Assembly: GCA_027625145.1 (NCBI GenBank)
Contig: JAQBXK010000001.1
Span: forward strand, 97,057 to 161,056
Length of the DNA: 64,000 nt
Source: Pseudomonadota bacterium
Lineage (GTDB): Bacteria > Pseudomonadota > Alphaproteobacteria > Puniceispirillales > Marisalimonadaceae
Reading direction: 5' to 3'
Below are positions 1 through 8,985 of this stretch, piece after piece. The notes beneath the pieces were generated by a model. That model was given only the letters and a program-made list of their open reading frames with translations. It did no database searches and was not told where the DNA came from. Every line of letters begins with the position of its first letter. Position 1 is the stretch's first letter. Both the position numbers and the translations under genes were made by a program.

Positions 1-439
1 TTACCCAAGTTACTCTTTTGCCTTTAAGATCAGCCATGGTTTTAATATTAGCATCAGCTGCTGTAGCTAACATTTGACCATTTCTTCCAATATTATTGAA
101 AATATTATAAAGCTTCATAGGTCCCCATTTTTTTTCTCCAAACATATATATGCCTTCTTGTGCAAAATAACTTGCTATGCCGCATGAACATATTTCAGCT
201 TGTCCAGCTTTGAGAGGAACCATTCTGGAAACGTCATTTTTTCCAGGAATTATTCTTAAATCAACATCATAGTGTTTTTTTAGCATTTGACCAAGACCAA
301 CAGATTGCGCATATCCAGATGATGTTGTTCCGTAAGCAGTCCATGCTATATTTTTAGGTAGTTTATCAGCTAATGTATTTGTTATGTTTATAGAAAGAAC
401 AAACATTAAAGATAAAAAAGATATAAAGATTTTTTTCAT
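1..439 (-). CDS. TAXI-family TRAP solute receptor (3' end outside window)
   Basis: Read on the minus strand from an ATG at 439, this frame stays open to the window edge, so only the first 146 residues are visible. They begin with a Sec signal peptide of about 24 residues (KKIF, a hydrophobic core, then an Ala-Asp junction). The mature start has the KLPKNIAWTAYGTTSSGYAQ stretch and later ADLKGKRVTW, which are typical of TRAP receptors of the TAXI family (known of the family: periplasmic capture of organic acids for a TRAP permease). The membrane subunits would lie beyond position 1 if the operon continues. The ligand cannot be deduced. The next gene, on the same strand, ends at 522. Confidence 0.85.
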   Translation of the reverse strand, partial: MKKIFISFLSLMFVLSINITNTLADKLPKNIAWTAYGTTSSGYAQSVGLGQMLKKHYDVDLRIIPGKNDVSRMVPLKAGQAEICSCGIASYFAQEGIYMFGEKKWGPMKLYNIFNNIGRNGQMLATAADANIKTMADLKGKRVTWV

Positions 440-521
440 TAATTTTCCCCATTTGATTAATTATAATTATAATTAATCATGATACAGTATAATTAACATA
501 TCAATCGTTATTTTCTTATTA

Positions 522-2105
522 TCAATATGAGATCAATTTCATTTTTCTAATTATATAAGTTGTTAATATAGGTATTATTAAAGTTAAAAGAGTTACAATA
601 ATTAATAGAGTGCCAAGATCAGAATAATCAGCTTGTATTTTAATTTCACCTATTTCATTTCTAACTTCACGAGTAACTATAAAAAACTGATTTAAATACT
701 TTGTTCCTAAATTACTCGCCGATAAAGCTAGATTTGTAAAACTGGCTAGTACAGCAAAAAAAGTTGCCTTTAAATGGTTTGGAGCAGATTGAGCTATCCA
801 AGCTAGTATAGGTATCATAGAGACTTGGCCTAAAGGGCTTTCTATAGCTGTATTAAAAACAGCTATAAATCTGGCATCTATTAATCCATTTGTTAATGTA
901 GAAGTGTAATTGTGAAATCCATAAAACATAGCTATGGAAGGCAAAATAAAGAGAGCACCAGTTATAGACAAAATAATGATTAATTTTGTCATTGACGCTT
1001 TTTCCATTAATGGCCTTAATACAAAAATACCTATAATTGTTAAAGTAGAAGCAATAAGGCCTAGTAATGATAAAAACTCTTGATCAAATTTTAAAATGTC
1101 TATTTCAAACCAACTCCCACTTTGCCCAACACCAGGAATTGCTCTAAAAACAAAAATAACAATGGCTGTTCCAATTAACATTTTTTTTGAGTTTATGTCT
1201 AATTCGTTAGACAATTTAAATAACAAAAATAATATTATTAAAAAAGATCCTAAAAATACAATTTCTTGTGAAAATTTTAAATTAGATGTTCCAATTGTTA
1301 ATGTAAAAAATACAAAAATTATTGAACCTATTATTATTAATAAATTTGGTTTTATAATTTCAGGAATTGGAAAAACTATTTTTTTTGCTTTTTCAATATT
1401 AACTCCATTCTTAATAAGAGATTTGTATTTGTTTTTTTTATTTAAATAAGCAATAAAAATTCCAGAAATTGATATTAAAGGTACAATTAATGAATACAGA
1501 TATATTTTACTATAGGCTTGAATTTTATCTAATTCATTCATTTCTGATGAATCTGAAAATACTATTAAATTCACAAATGAAACTAATAATGTTCCTAATA
1601 TAATAGCAATTCTTCCAAGCATTTGCATTGAAATATTCATAGCTTTAAGAAGTTTTAAATCAACATAATTTCCTTTTTCATCAACGCTTGGAACAGCCTC
1701 AACAGTCATCGCGTCTGCAACTACATCTTGTAAGACAAACCCAATTGGTGCCAATAATGAAGATAAAACAAACCATTGTTCAGCATTTAAAATATTTAGC
1801 ATTCCAGATTTATGTTGAATCAAGCAATACATGATTATACTACTTGAAGCCATAACAAGGGCTCCTAACAAGACAATTACTGATTTAAATTTCCATAAGA
1901 TATCTACTAAATGTCCTAAAGGTATTTTAAGCACCCAAGGAAGTCCTGCCCAAAAACCTAATCCAGCAAGAAAAACTGCAGATAAATCTAGATATTCTTT
2001 AACAAAAAATAATCCAACTATATTAGTAATCCCAGATATACCTGCAGCAAGATAAATCATTAATGGTGGAATAAAAGAAAGTTTAAAAGATCCAAAAATT
2101 TTCAT
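522..2105 (-). CDS. MFS carrier, BT1 (folate/biopterin transporter)-like
   Basis: A 527-residue very hydrophobic protein with about 12 predicted membrane segments. Near residues 48-68 it has GLGFWAGLPWVLKIPLGHLV and at 126-136 QDVVADAMTVE; both resemble signature stretches of the BT1 branch of the major facilitator superfamily, where a DxxAD motif lies in an early helix. This suggests an inner-membrane secondary carrier, but BT1 relatives outside protozoa and plants are poorly characterised, so the substrate is unknown. It reads in the same direction as the TAXI receptor and gamma-glutamyltransferase genes. No strong ribosome binding site precedes the ATG. Confidence 0.65.
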   Translation of the reverse strand: MKIFGSFKLSFIPPLMIYLAAGISGITNIVGLFFVKEYLDLSAVFLAGLGFWAGLPWVLKIPLGHLVDILWKFKSVIVLLGALVMASSSIIMYCLIQHKSGMLNILNAEQWFVLSSLLAPIGFVLQDVVADAMTVEAVPSVDEKGNYVDLKLLKAMNISMQMLGRIAIILGTLLVSFVNLIVFSDSSEMNELDKIQAYSKIYLYSLIVPLISISGIFIAYLNKKNKYKSLIKNGVNIEKAKKIVFPIPEIIKPNLLIIIGSIIFVFFTLTIGTSNLKFSQEIVFLGSFLIILFLLFKLSNELDINSKKMLIGTAIVIFVFRAIPGVGQSGSWFEIDILKFDQEFLSLLGLIASTLTIIGIFVLRPLMEKASMTKLIIILSITGALFILPSIAMFYGFHNYTSTLTNGLIDARFIAVFNTAIESPLGQVSMIPILAWIAQSAPNHLKATFFAVLASFTNLALSASNLGTKYLNQFFIVTREVRNEIGEIKIQADYSDLGTLLIIVTLLTLIIPILTTYIIRKMKLISY

Positions 2106-2186
2106 AATATTAATTATAGATTAAGAATTAGTTTGGTAAAAATAAAATCTTTGTGTAACTGGTTTTAAATTTTAAAATTTATTGAT

Positions 2187-3977
2187 CTAATTACCAATAG
2201 CTATACCTTCACGCCTATGGTCTGAGCCTCCATATAATTTATTATTAATTTCAATTATATTTAATCCAGAAAAAAATTTTTTTAAATTAACTTTATAACC
2301 CATCTGTTCAAGAGGAATTTTCAGCTCAGCTATTGACGTACCTAATTCCAAATCATAAGTTCCAAACCTATTTATAGCATGAGGCATTGAACTTGCTGCT
2401 TGAACATTCATTTTCCAGTCAATTAAAGCAATAATTGTATTAACTACGTAGCCTATTATTTGACTTCCTCCTGGACTACCAATTATATATATAGGTTTAT
2501 TATCTTTAAATATTATAGTTGGAGACATAGACGATCGAGGTCTTTTTCCTGGTTCTATACTATTAGCTATTTTCTTTCCTTCATTATGAGTTTTAAAAGA
2601 AAAATCAGTCAGCTGATTATTTAGTAAAAAACCACTTTTTGTCATTAATCTTGAGCCAAATCCATTTTCAATTGTTGTTGTCATAGATAAGGCGTTTCCA
2701 TAGATGTCAACTATAGAAATATGAGAAGTAGATGGAAGTTCAATAGAAATATCTTTGGCATAATTTAAAGAGTTTTTGTTATATAGTTTACCTGCTTCTA
2801 TCACTTCAATTTTTTTCTTGGTTTCAAGTTGTTTAGCTCTTTTAAGTAGATATTTTTTATTTATTAATTGATCAATTGGAACATTAACAAAATCTTTGTC
2901 TGCCATATATAATGATCTGTCGGCAAAGGCTAATCTTGAAGCATCTCCTATTATCCTCCAAGTTTCAGGATTTTTGGGACCAAGTTTAGAGAGATCATAT
3001 TTTTCAATCATGCCAAGTATTTGACTAATGGTTAATGCGCCTGAAGAAGGTGGCCCCATACCACAAACTTTAAAATCTCTATATAATGAACAAACTGGTT
3101 TTCTTTCTATTACTTTATAGAAAAGCAAATCTTCTATCGATAACACACCAGGATTATGAGATGATTTTTGAACTGTATAAATTATATCTTTAGCAATTTT
3201 ACCAGAGTAAAAAACTTTAGACCCGTGCTGAGAAAATTGTTTTAGTGTTTTTGCATATTCTTTATTTAATAATATTTGATCAGGTTCAATTGGTATATTT
3301 TGCGGAAAAAAATATTCTTTATTTTTTTTAAATTTAATAAGTGACTCCTTATTTTTTTTAACTGATGAACTTAATTTTTTAGAAACTACAAAACCGTCAT
3401 CAGCTAATTTAATACCATCTTCAAAAAGCAAAGACCATTTAGTTTTCCCCCATTTTAGGTAAGATTTTTCAAGTAAAGCAGGCACTCCAGGCACCCCAAC
3501 TGACTTTCCACCAATTACAGCGTCAAAAAATTTAATGGGGTTACCCTTATTATCTTGGAACATAACAGGAGAAACCTTTTTTGGAGCTGTTTCTCTGCCA
3601 TCGAGCGTAGTAACCTCTTTTTTTACATTATCATAATATACTAAAAATGCTCCTCCACCCAGCCCCGAAGATTCTGGTTCAACTAAACCTAAAACTATTT
3701 GTGCTGAAATCATTGCGTCGACAGCTGTACCTCCTTTCTCTAGGATTTTTGCAGCAGCTTTGGAGGCTTGAAAATTTGCTGTTACCACCATCCAATCATC
3801 TGAAATAACAGGTTTCCCTTCTTTTTTTATATTTAGAAATCCATCTAAATATAAAGACTTATATTTTTGATTGTTGATTGAGTATTTCTCAGGGTTTTTT
3901 ATATCTGATTGTTGTTGGCCTATGGAAACGAATGAAAAAGTAGACATTAGGATTATGAGAACTAAATTTATTTTCAT
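2187..3977 (-). CDS. ggt: Gamma-glutamyltransferase
   Basis: A 596-residue periplasmic Ntn-hydrolase, the usual length for GGT. A signal peptide covers about the first 20 residues. The autoprocessing site is visible as STSHISIVD: Thr417 is the expected nucleophile exposed by self-cleavage into large and small subunits. GLGGGAF (105-111), LLNNQLTDFS after the cleavage site, and GSPGGSQII near the C-terminus are the other family signatures. The enzyme removes or transfers the gamma-glutamyl group of glutathione and gamma-glutamyl peptides. It lies between an MFS carrier and an enolase-superfamily gene on the same strand; whether they share a transcript is unclear. The family assignment is firm and the in vivo substrate is inferred. 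Confidence 0.93.
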   Translation of the reverse strand: MKINLVLIILMSTFSFVSIGQQQSDIKNPEKYSINNQKYKSLYLDGFLNIKKEGKPVISDDWMVVTANFQASKAAAKILEKGGTAVDAMISAQIVLGLVEPESSGLGGGAFLVYYDNVKKEVTTLDGRETAPKKVSPVMFQDNKGNPIKFFDAVIGGKSVGVPGVPALLEKSYLKWGKTKWSLLFEDGIKLADDGFVVSKKLSSSVKKNKESLIKFKKNKEYFFPQNIPIEPDQILLNKEYAKTLKQFSQHGSKVFYSGKIAKDIIYTVQKSSHNPGVLSIEDLLFYKVIERKPVCSLYRDFKVCGMGPPSSGALTISQILGMIEKYDLSKLGPKNPETWRIIGDASRLAFADRSLYMADKDFVNVPIDQLINKKYLLKRAKQLETKKKIEVIEAGKLYNKNSLNYAKDISIELPSTSHISIVDIYGNALSMTTTIENGFGSRLMTKSGFLLNNQLTDFSFKTHNEGKKIANSIEPGKRPRSSMSPTIIFKDNKPIYIIGSPGGSQIIGYVVNTIIALIDWKMNVQAASSMPHAINRFGTYDLELGTSIAELKIPLEQMGYKVNLKKFFSGLNIIEINNKLYGGSDHRREGIAIGN

Positions 3978-4045
3978 ATAAAATTTTCTCCAATTCCGAT
4001 AATATCTCTATAAAGTTGTTTAATCATATTTTATTCAATTTTCCT

Positions 4046-5116
4046 TTATCCTGATAGTATTTCTGGTTTAAAGTCCATCCCATGGCCTGGACGATCTGGA
4101 GGCGTCATCATACCATTAATGGGTATAATAGGTTCAATCCATAGATGATCAAACCATCCCATATATTCTAACCATGAAGAATTTGTAATTGAAGCTAATA
4201 AATGTATAGATAATTCAGGAAATAAGTGAGGTGCAATTTTTATATTAGATGCTTCTGCCAGTTTAGACGTTTGCATTAAGTTTGTGAAACCACCCCTCAT
4301 TATATCAGGTTGAAGTATTGGAATTTTTTTACTTTTAAAGAAATGTTTAAAGTCGTGATGAGTAAAGTTATTTTCTCCTGTAACAACAGGTATTGAAATT
4401 GAATCACAAATTTTATCATATCCTTCAAAATCATCAGCCATTATAGGTTCCTCTAACCATTCAGGATTATATTTTTCAATAGCAAGACCTACCTTTATTG
4501 CTTCATCTATTTCCCAACCTTGGTTTACATCAATCATAATTCCAATTTCATCTTTTAGAGTTTCACGCATATCTCTAACATTTGCTATATCTTCATCATT
4601 AGTAAAACAATGAGATACTTGCATTTTTATAGATTTAAAGCCTTGTTTTACATATTTTTCAGCTTTTTCAATCATTCCGTCATGACCTAAGCCTCTCCAG
4701 CAACCTGAGCCATATGTTTGAATGGGATTATTATTTCCATTCCACATTTTCCATAATGGTTGATTTAATGTTCTACCTAAGCAATCCCATAATGCAATAT
4801 CAATAGCGGACATGGCCATTACAGTTATTCCCATTCTTCCTTGAATAAAGGTAGATTTCCACATTTTTAACCAAAGATACTCTATGTTTTTTATTGTTTC
4901 TCCGATTAACAAAGGTTTCAACATTTCATTAATGCACATTTCAATAGTCAAAAGTCCACCTGCTATTGGTTGCAGATGTCCTGTGCCAATAAAACCTTCA
5001 GTAGTTTCTATTTCAACTATTAGCAAATCTATTGTTTGAAGAGGTAAAAATGATATTTTTGGAGGATCTAGGAATGGCACTGAAATTATTTTGGTTCTTA
5101 TTTCTTTAATTTTCAT
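4046..5116 (-). CDS. Enolase-superfamily enzyme (mandelate racemase/muconate lactonizing type)
   Basis: A 356-residue protein of standard length for the family. The metal-binding triad of the C-terminal barrel is visible: Asp196 (IDVNQ), Glu222 (WLEEP) and Glu248 (GEN). The base region has Lys164 (KM motif) and His297 in APHLF, as in mandelate-racemase-type members. These enzymes abstract a proton next to a carboxylate and then racemise or dehydrate the substrate, usually a sugar acid. The start has no strong ribosome binding site. It sits 21 bases from the TauD-type gene on the same strand, so the two are probably co-transcribed. Family is certain; substrate unknown. Confidence 0.9.
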   Translation of the reverse strand: MKIKEIRTKIISVPFLDPPKISFLPLQTIDLLIVEIETTEGFIGTGHLQPIAGGLLTIEMCINEMLKPLLIGETIKNIEYLWLKMWKSTFIQGRMGITVMAMSAIDIALWDCLGRTLNQPLWKMWNGNNNPIQTYGSGCWRGLGHDGMIEKAEKYVKQGFKSIKMQVSHCFTNDEDIANVRDMRETLKDEIGIMIDVNQGWEIDEAIKVGLAIEKYNPEWLEEPIMADDFEGYDKICDSISIPVVTGENNFTHHDFKHFFKSKKIPILQPDIMRGGFTNLMQTSKLAEASNIKIAPHLFPELSIHLLASITNSSWLEYMGWFDHLWIEPIIPINGMMTPPDRPGHGMDFKPEILSG

Positions 5117-5137
5117 AATATAATCCTCTAAAGTTAA

Positions 5138-6058
5138 TTATAGCTTATTTCTAATTGTATTAGAAAAAGGGCCTGCAACAGGCTCCTTTCCTTCAACTGT
5201 TCCTCTTATCATTGCTCTTCTATATCTACTATAATCATATGGAATAACTCGATGGAGCAAAACTCTGTTGTCCCACATAACTAAATCATTTAAATCCCAA
5301 TAATGTGTATAACAAAACTCTGGATTACTAATGTAATCTACTAACCATTTATGAAGATCTCTTCCTTCATCAAGACTCATTCCACCAATTTCTAGGCTAG
5401 TATTAGAAGTAAAAAAGAGAGATTTTTTATAGTTTCTATCTGGATGAACTCTAATAAGAGGATGTGTTACTGGAGGAAAATTAGATTTTTCACTTTGGGT
5501 TAATTCGGGTAAGCCAGGCTCTAATCTTCTTATATCATTATATGAGTGAACTTGGTGAAGTGGCTCTAAAAGTAATTTTTTATCATCAGAAAGTTTTTCA
5601 TAAGCCATTAACATATTTGAAAATTGAGTTTGCCCGCCAATGGCTTCTGGAGGCAATGTTTCTTGACCATATAGCATTGAAAAAACAGCTGGATAATATC
5701 TATACGAACTATCAGTATGCCATCTTGAATTATTTTTTTGAAGGAGAACTCTTTGATCATCTGCTGGTAAGTGTTCACCATCCTCTGAAACATTTGAAAC
5801 ATTAAAAATTTCAATTTTACCTTTTGTTTTATCTTTCTCTGGATAAGCTTCTAATTCACCAAAATTTTTTGTGAATTGAGCTAATGTTTCTCCATTTAAT
5901 TTTTGATTTTTAAAACATATAAAATGATTTTCTTGTATAGAATTTCTAATAAACTCAACTTCAGAAGTATCTAATTTCTTAGAGCAATCAAAATCATCAA
6001 TTTGAACTCCTATATGTGATAATAATTTTTTAGAACTTAACCCCATTTTATTCTCCAT
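5138..6058 (-). CDS. TauD/TfdA-family Fe(II)/2-oxoglutarate dioxygenase
   Basis: A 306-residue cupin-fold dioxygenase. The iron ligands are His114 and Asp116 in RWHTD and His269 in LLHR; Arg280, eleven residues after the last His, is placed to bind 2-oxoglutarate. These enzymes hydroxylate a substrate while decarboxylating 2-oxoglutarate; well-known members release sulfite from taurine or cleave aryloxyalkanoates. A second ATG at codon 5 could be the true start. It is the first gene of a minus-strand run with an enolase-superfamily enzyme and is divergent from an SDR gene. The substrate is not predictable from the sequence. Confidence 0.9.
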   Translation of the reverse strand: MENKMGLSSKKLLSHIGVQIDDFDCSKKLDTSEVEFIRNSIQENHFICFKNQKLNGETLAQFTKNFGELEAYPEKDKTKGKIEIFNVSNVSEDGEHLPADDQRVLLQKNNSRWHTDSSYRYYPAVFSMLYGQETLPPEAIGGQTQFSNMLMAYEKLSDDKKLLLEPLHQVHSYNDIRRLEPGLPELTQSEKSNFPPVTHPLIRVHPDRNYKKSLFFTSNTSLEIGGMSLDEGRDLHKWLVDYISNPEFCYTHYWDLNDLVMWDNRVLLHRVIPYDYSRYRRAMIRGTVEGKEPVAGPFSNTIRNKL

Positions 6059-6124
6059 AATTTTTATTATTAGATCTTATGAATTAAAAAACATTTTGTA
6101 AATATTTACGATGTTAACTATTTG

Positions 6125-6154
6125 TTGACTGAAGATATTTTTGATCCTTATAAT
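6125..6154 (+). promoter_or_regulatory. Candidate sigma-70 promoter for the SDR gene at 6183
   Basis: TTGACT (6125-6130) and a perfect TATAAT (6149-6154) are separated by 18 bases, and the predicted transcript start is about 20 bases ahead of the SDR start codon. It lies in the gap between divergent TauD-type and SDR genes. Read by eye only; AT-rich DNA gives many chance -10 boxes, but this -35/-10 pair is unusually good. Confidence 0.5.
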
Positions 6155-6182
6155 TATTTTTTATCCATTATTGAGGCCTTAA

Positions 6183-6965
6183 ATGTTAAAAAAAAATAAA
6201 ACTGTATGCATTACTGGAGCTGGGAACGGAATTGGTCGTGCTATTTCAATAGCAATGGGTAATGAAGGTTATAATGTAGTTTGCGCAGATATAAATAGTG
6301 ATCATGCAAATGAAACGCTAAATATCATTAAAAAAAATGATGGTTTAGGAATAGTAATAAAAACAGATGTAACTAATTTGTTAGATATTAAAGAAATGGT
6401 TAGTAATACTATTGACAGTTTTGGTAGTATAGATGTCCTGGTTAATAATGCAGGCGTTACTAGAACATCTGGTATAATGGATCTAACAGAAGAAGATTGG
6501 CATTGGATAAATAATGTAAATGCAAAAGGCACTTTTTTTTGTTTGCAAGAAACGGCAAGGCAAATGATTAAACAAAAAAAGGGTGGTAGAATAATTAATA
6601 TGGCTTCTATTGGTGGCAAAGGTTTTGTAGATGTATCAAATGCAATTTATGCTGCTAGTAAGGGAGCTGTAATTAGTTTAACTAAAACAGCGGCTCAAGA
6701 GCTTGGCAAATATGAAATTACTGTAAATTCTATATGTCCAGGTATCACACATACAAATATTTTATCTAATATAGTTAAAAGTAGAGCTCTTGAGCAAAAT
6801 AAAACTAAAGAAGAAATTATGAAGCATTATGCTAGAGATATTCCATTGGGAAGACCTAATCAACCTGAAGATATAGCTGCAATGGTTGTATTCTTATCTT
6901 CTGATGGTGCAAAAAACATATCTGGCCAATCATATAATATAGATGGCGGGTTAATACCAAGTTAA
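6183..6965 (+). CDS. Short-chain dehydrogenase/reductase (classical SDR)
   Basis: 260 residues with all classical SDR features: the NAD(P)-binding TGAGNGIG at 11-18, NNAG at 88-91, the catalytic Ser142, Tyr156 and Lys160 (YAASK), and an IDGG motif near the C-terminus. Such enzymes oxidise secondary alcohols or reduce ketones on sugars, sugar acids or acyl groups. The neighbours (enolase-superfamily dehydratase-like genes on both sides, a dioxygenase upstream) suggest catabolism of a hydroxy- or sugar-acid rather than fatty acid synthesis; this is inference. A good promoter lies just upstream. Confidence 0.9.
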   Translation: MLKKNKTVCITGAGNGIGRAISIAMGNEGYNVVCADINSDHANETLNIIKKNDGLGIVIKTDVTNLLDIKEMVSNTIDSFGSIDVLVNNAGVTRTSGIMDLTEEDWHWINNVNAKGTFFCLQETARQMIKQKKGGRIINMASIGGKGFVDVSNAIYAASKGAVISLTKTAAQELGKYEITVNSICPGITHTNILSNIVKSRALEQNKTKEEIMKHYARDIPLGRPNQPEDIAAMVVFLSSDGAKNISGQSYNIDGGLIPS

Positions 6966-7013
6966 GTAATTTAAATTAAATTTATTAATAATTTTATAAT
7001 TAAAGGAAATAAA

Positions 7014-7217
7014 TTGAAAAGGTGGCGTCACTTTATTGTAGTTATTGGAACTATTCCTTCTTTGCTGGTCTATATAATTCTATGTATGGTTTTATTTGAA
7101 TATGTAACTGGATTTTATTGGTTATTAGATTGGCTGATTTATATAATCTCAGGACTTGTATGGATTTATCCTGCTGCAAAAATCATTAAATGGCTTGCGG
7201 ACAATGAAGCTCATTAA
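7014..7217 (+). CDS. Small membrane protein, DUF2842-like
   Basis: A 67-residue protein starting with TTG, supported by an AAGGA about seven bases upstream. It has two hydrophobic segments (about residues 9-28 and 36-52) and a short basic start. The pattern of a basic N-terminus, two helices and a WIYPAAKIIKW end resembles DUF2842, a small membrane family common in alphaproteobacteria with no known function. It is placed between an SDR and an enolase-superfamily gene, all in the same direction. Confidence 0.6.
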   Translation: MKRWRHFIVVIGTIPSLLVYIILCMVLFEYVTGFYWLLDWLIYIISGLVWIYPAAKIIKWLADNEAH

Positions 7218-7252
7218 TCATAATTAAAATGCTAATAAAAGGAGGGGGTATT

Positions 7253-8350
7253 ATGAAAATAACTGGTGTAGAGGTTTACGAATTACAAATACCTTTTAGC
7301 AGAGGTGTATCAAAACAATCACCTTCTAGTTTTTTAAAAGCAGATGCTTTAGATTTTTGTATTATTAAAATAGAAACTGATGAAGGAATAGTTGGTTGGG
7401 GTGACGCATTTTCTTTCCATTGCAGAAAATCTGTTGCAGAAGCCATAAAGCATATGATCAAACCTAGATTACTTGGAAAAAATCCATTAGATGTAAAAAA
7501 AATTAATTTTGATCTTCAAAAAGAATTACATCTTTTTGGTCGTTATGGAATTACTATGTTCGCTATTAGTGGAGTGGATATAGCTTTGTGGGATATAGTA
7601 AGTAAGTATAGTAATTTACCTTTATACAGTCTTTTAGGTTCTTCAGGGAACAAAGAGATGCCAGCTTATGCTAGCTTATGGCGATATGAAGACGTAGATT
7701 CAGTTAAAGATAGGTGTGCTCAGGCAATAAATCTTGGTTATAAATATATAAAGCTTCATGAAATTTATACCTCTGAAGTCAAAGCTGCCAGAGAAGTTGT
7801 AGGTGAAAAAATTCCTATTATGTTAGATACTAATTGTCCTTGGACAAGACAAGAAGCAAAAAGAATGTTGATGGAATTAAAAGAGTTTAATTTATATTGG
7901 GTAGAAGAGCCTATTAATCCTCCTGAAGATTTTGAGGGACTTTCAAATTTAAGAAAAGAGACTCAAACTCCAATTGCAGCAGGTGAGAACGCTTGTACAT
8001 CTTTTGAATTCAAAAAAATGTTTGAAGCTCAAGCTGTGGACTATGCACAACCAAGTGTGACAAAAGTTGGAGGAATTACAGAGTTTAATAAAGTGGTAAG
8101 TTTAGCTGAGTCTTACGGTGTTCAAATCATGCCACATTCACCTTATTTTGGTCCAGGGTTTCTTGCAACACTTCATTTAGCTCAATCTATTCCAAACGCT
8201 GGTTTGTTGGAAAGGTTTTTTATAGATTTTGATGCTTACCTATACCCTGAAGAAATATTTAATCCTAAAAATGGTGTGTTTCAAGCTCCGACTAATCCTG
8301 GGTTAGGGTTTGATCCAGATTTAAATGTTATAAAAGATTATAGAGTTTAA
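7253..8350 (+). CDS. Enolase-superfamily enzyme (mandelate racemase/muconate lactonizing type)
   Basis: 365 residues counted from the ATG at 7253. I prefer this start to one eight codons upstream because a very strong AAAGGAGGGGG lies just ahead of it. Metal ligands are Asp192 (LDTN), Glu218 (WVEEP) and Glu245 (GEN); Lys167 of KLH and His295 of MPHS are the acid/base candidates. It is clearly in the same superfamily as the gene at 4046 but is not a close copy. Likely a sugar-acid or hydroxy-acid dehydratase or racemase working with the SDR upstream. Converges with the DUF3726 gene, with 11 bases between them. Confidence 0.88.
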   Translation: MKITGVEVYELQIPFSRGVSKQSPSSFLKADALDFCIIKIETDEGIVGWGDAFSFHCRKSVAEAIKHMIKPRLLGKNPLDVKKINFDLQKELHLFGRYGITMFAISGVDIALWDIVSKYSNLPLYSLLGSSGNKEMPAYASLWRYEDVDSVKDRCAQAINLGYKYIKLHEIYTSEVKAAREVVGEKIPIMLDTNCPWTRQEAKRMLMELKEFNLYWVEEPINPPEDFEGLSNLRKETQTPIAAGENACTSFEFKKMFEAQAVDYAQPSVTKVGGITEFNKVVSLAESYGVQIMPHSPYFGPGFLATLHLAQSIPNAGLLERFFIDFDAYLYPEEIFNPKNGVFQAPTNPGLGFDPDLNVIKDYRV

Positions 8351-8361
8351 AATAATAGTTC

Positions 8362-8985
8362 TTAGTATCCAGCGCCGCTAATTCTAGACTTATTGCTCTC
8401 AGGTACATAAGTTTTAAAAGCCATAGCTTTCAATTTTTCCCAACATTTTTTATTAACCATTGGAATTATGGGGATATTTGAAATGTCTATTTTAATAAGA
8501 TTTTTATAACTTTTATTTTTATTAAAACTTAAATAAACAAAACCTGATAATGGAATATTACTTTTAAAATCAAAAAATAATTCTTTATTTTGAGTGTAAG
8601 CAATTAATTTATGATTTTTATCTTTTAATTCTAATTCAACTTGTTGCTCATATGAAATGATGCCCATAGCAGCAACTAGATATATAGGATTATCTATATA
8701 ACCTTTCCATATTAATTGATTTTCACATACATATTCAACTAATAAGATACCCATTAAAGTTGTCGACAAAGGTTTTTTATTATTATTAGAAAGTATATTT
8801 AGTGATAGTTGTTTATTAGAAATCAACTCTAATGATTTTAGAAGTGATCCAAGAAAAGAAATCTCATGATGGGCTAACCACCTAGATAATATGGCGGTAT
8901 CATGAGCTGTTCCCCAGTCAATATTTACACTTCTTACTGCTTTTTTAGTTTCAGAAAAAATTTCATTAAGCGATATTGGGATCAT
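8362..8985 (-). CDS. DUF3726-family protein
   Basis: 207 residues. The N-terminus (SLNEI, then a stretch with KKA and WG ahead of a helix with RWLA) and the C-terminal SRISGAGY match what I recall of DUF3726, a family of unknown function found in marine alphaproteobacteria. No signal peptide or membrane segment is seen. Its start overlaps the stop of the 570-residue gene upstream by 4 bases (8982-8985), so the two are translationally coupled and probably work together. Function unknown. Confidence 0.65.
   Translation of the reverse strand: MIPISLNEIFSETKKAVRSVNIDWGTAHDTAILSRWLAHHEISFLGSLLKSLELISNKQLSLNILSNNNKKPLSTTLMGILLVEYVCENQLIWKGYIDNPIYLVAAMGIISYEQQVELELKDKNHKLIAYTQNKELFFDFKSNIPLSGFVYLSFNKNKSYKNLIKIDISNIPIIPMVNKKCWEKLKAMAFKTYVPESNKSRISGAGY

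Noticed and set aside
1096..1449. 117-codon frame opposite the BT1-like carrier
   Set aside because: Antisense to a clear membrane transporter gene; composition reflects the complementary strand and there is no ribosome binding site.
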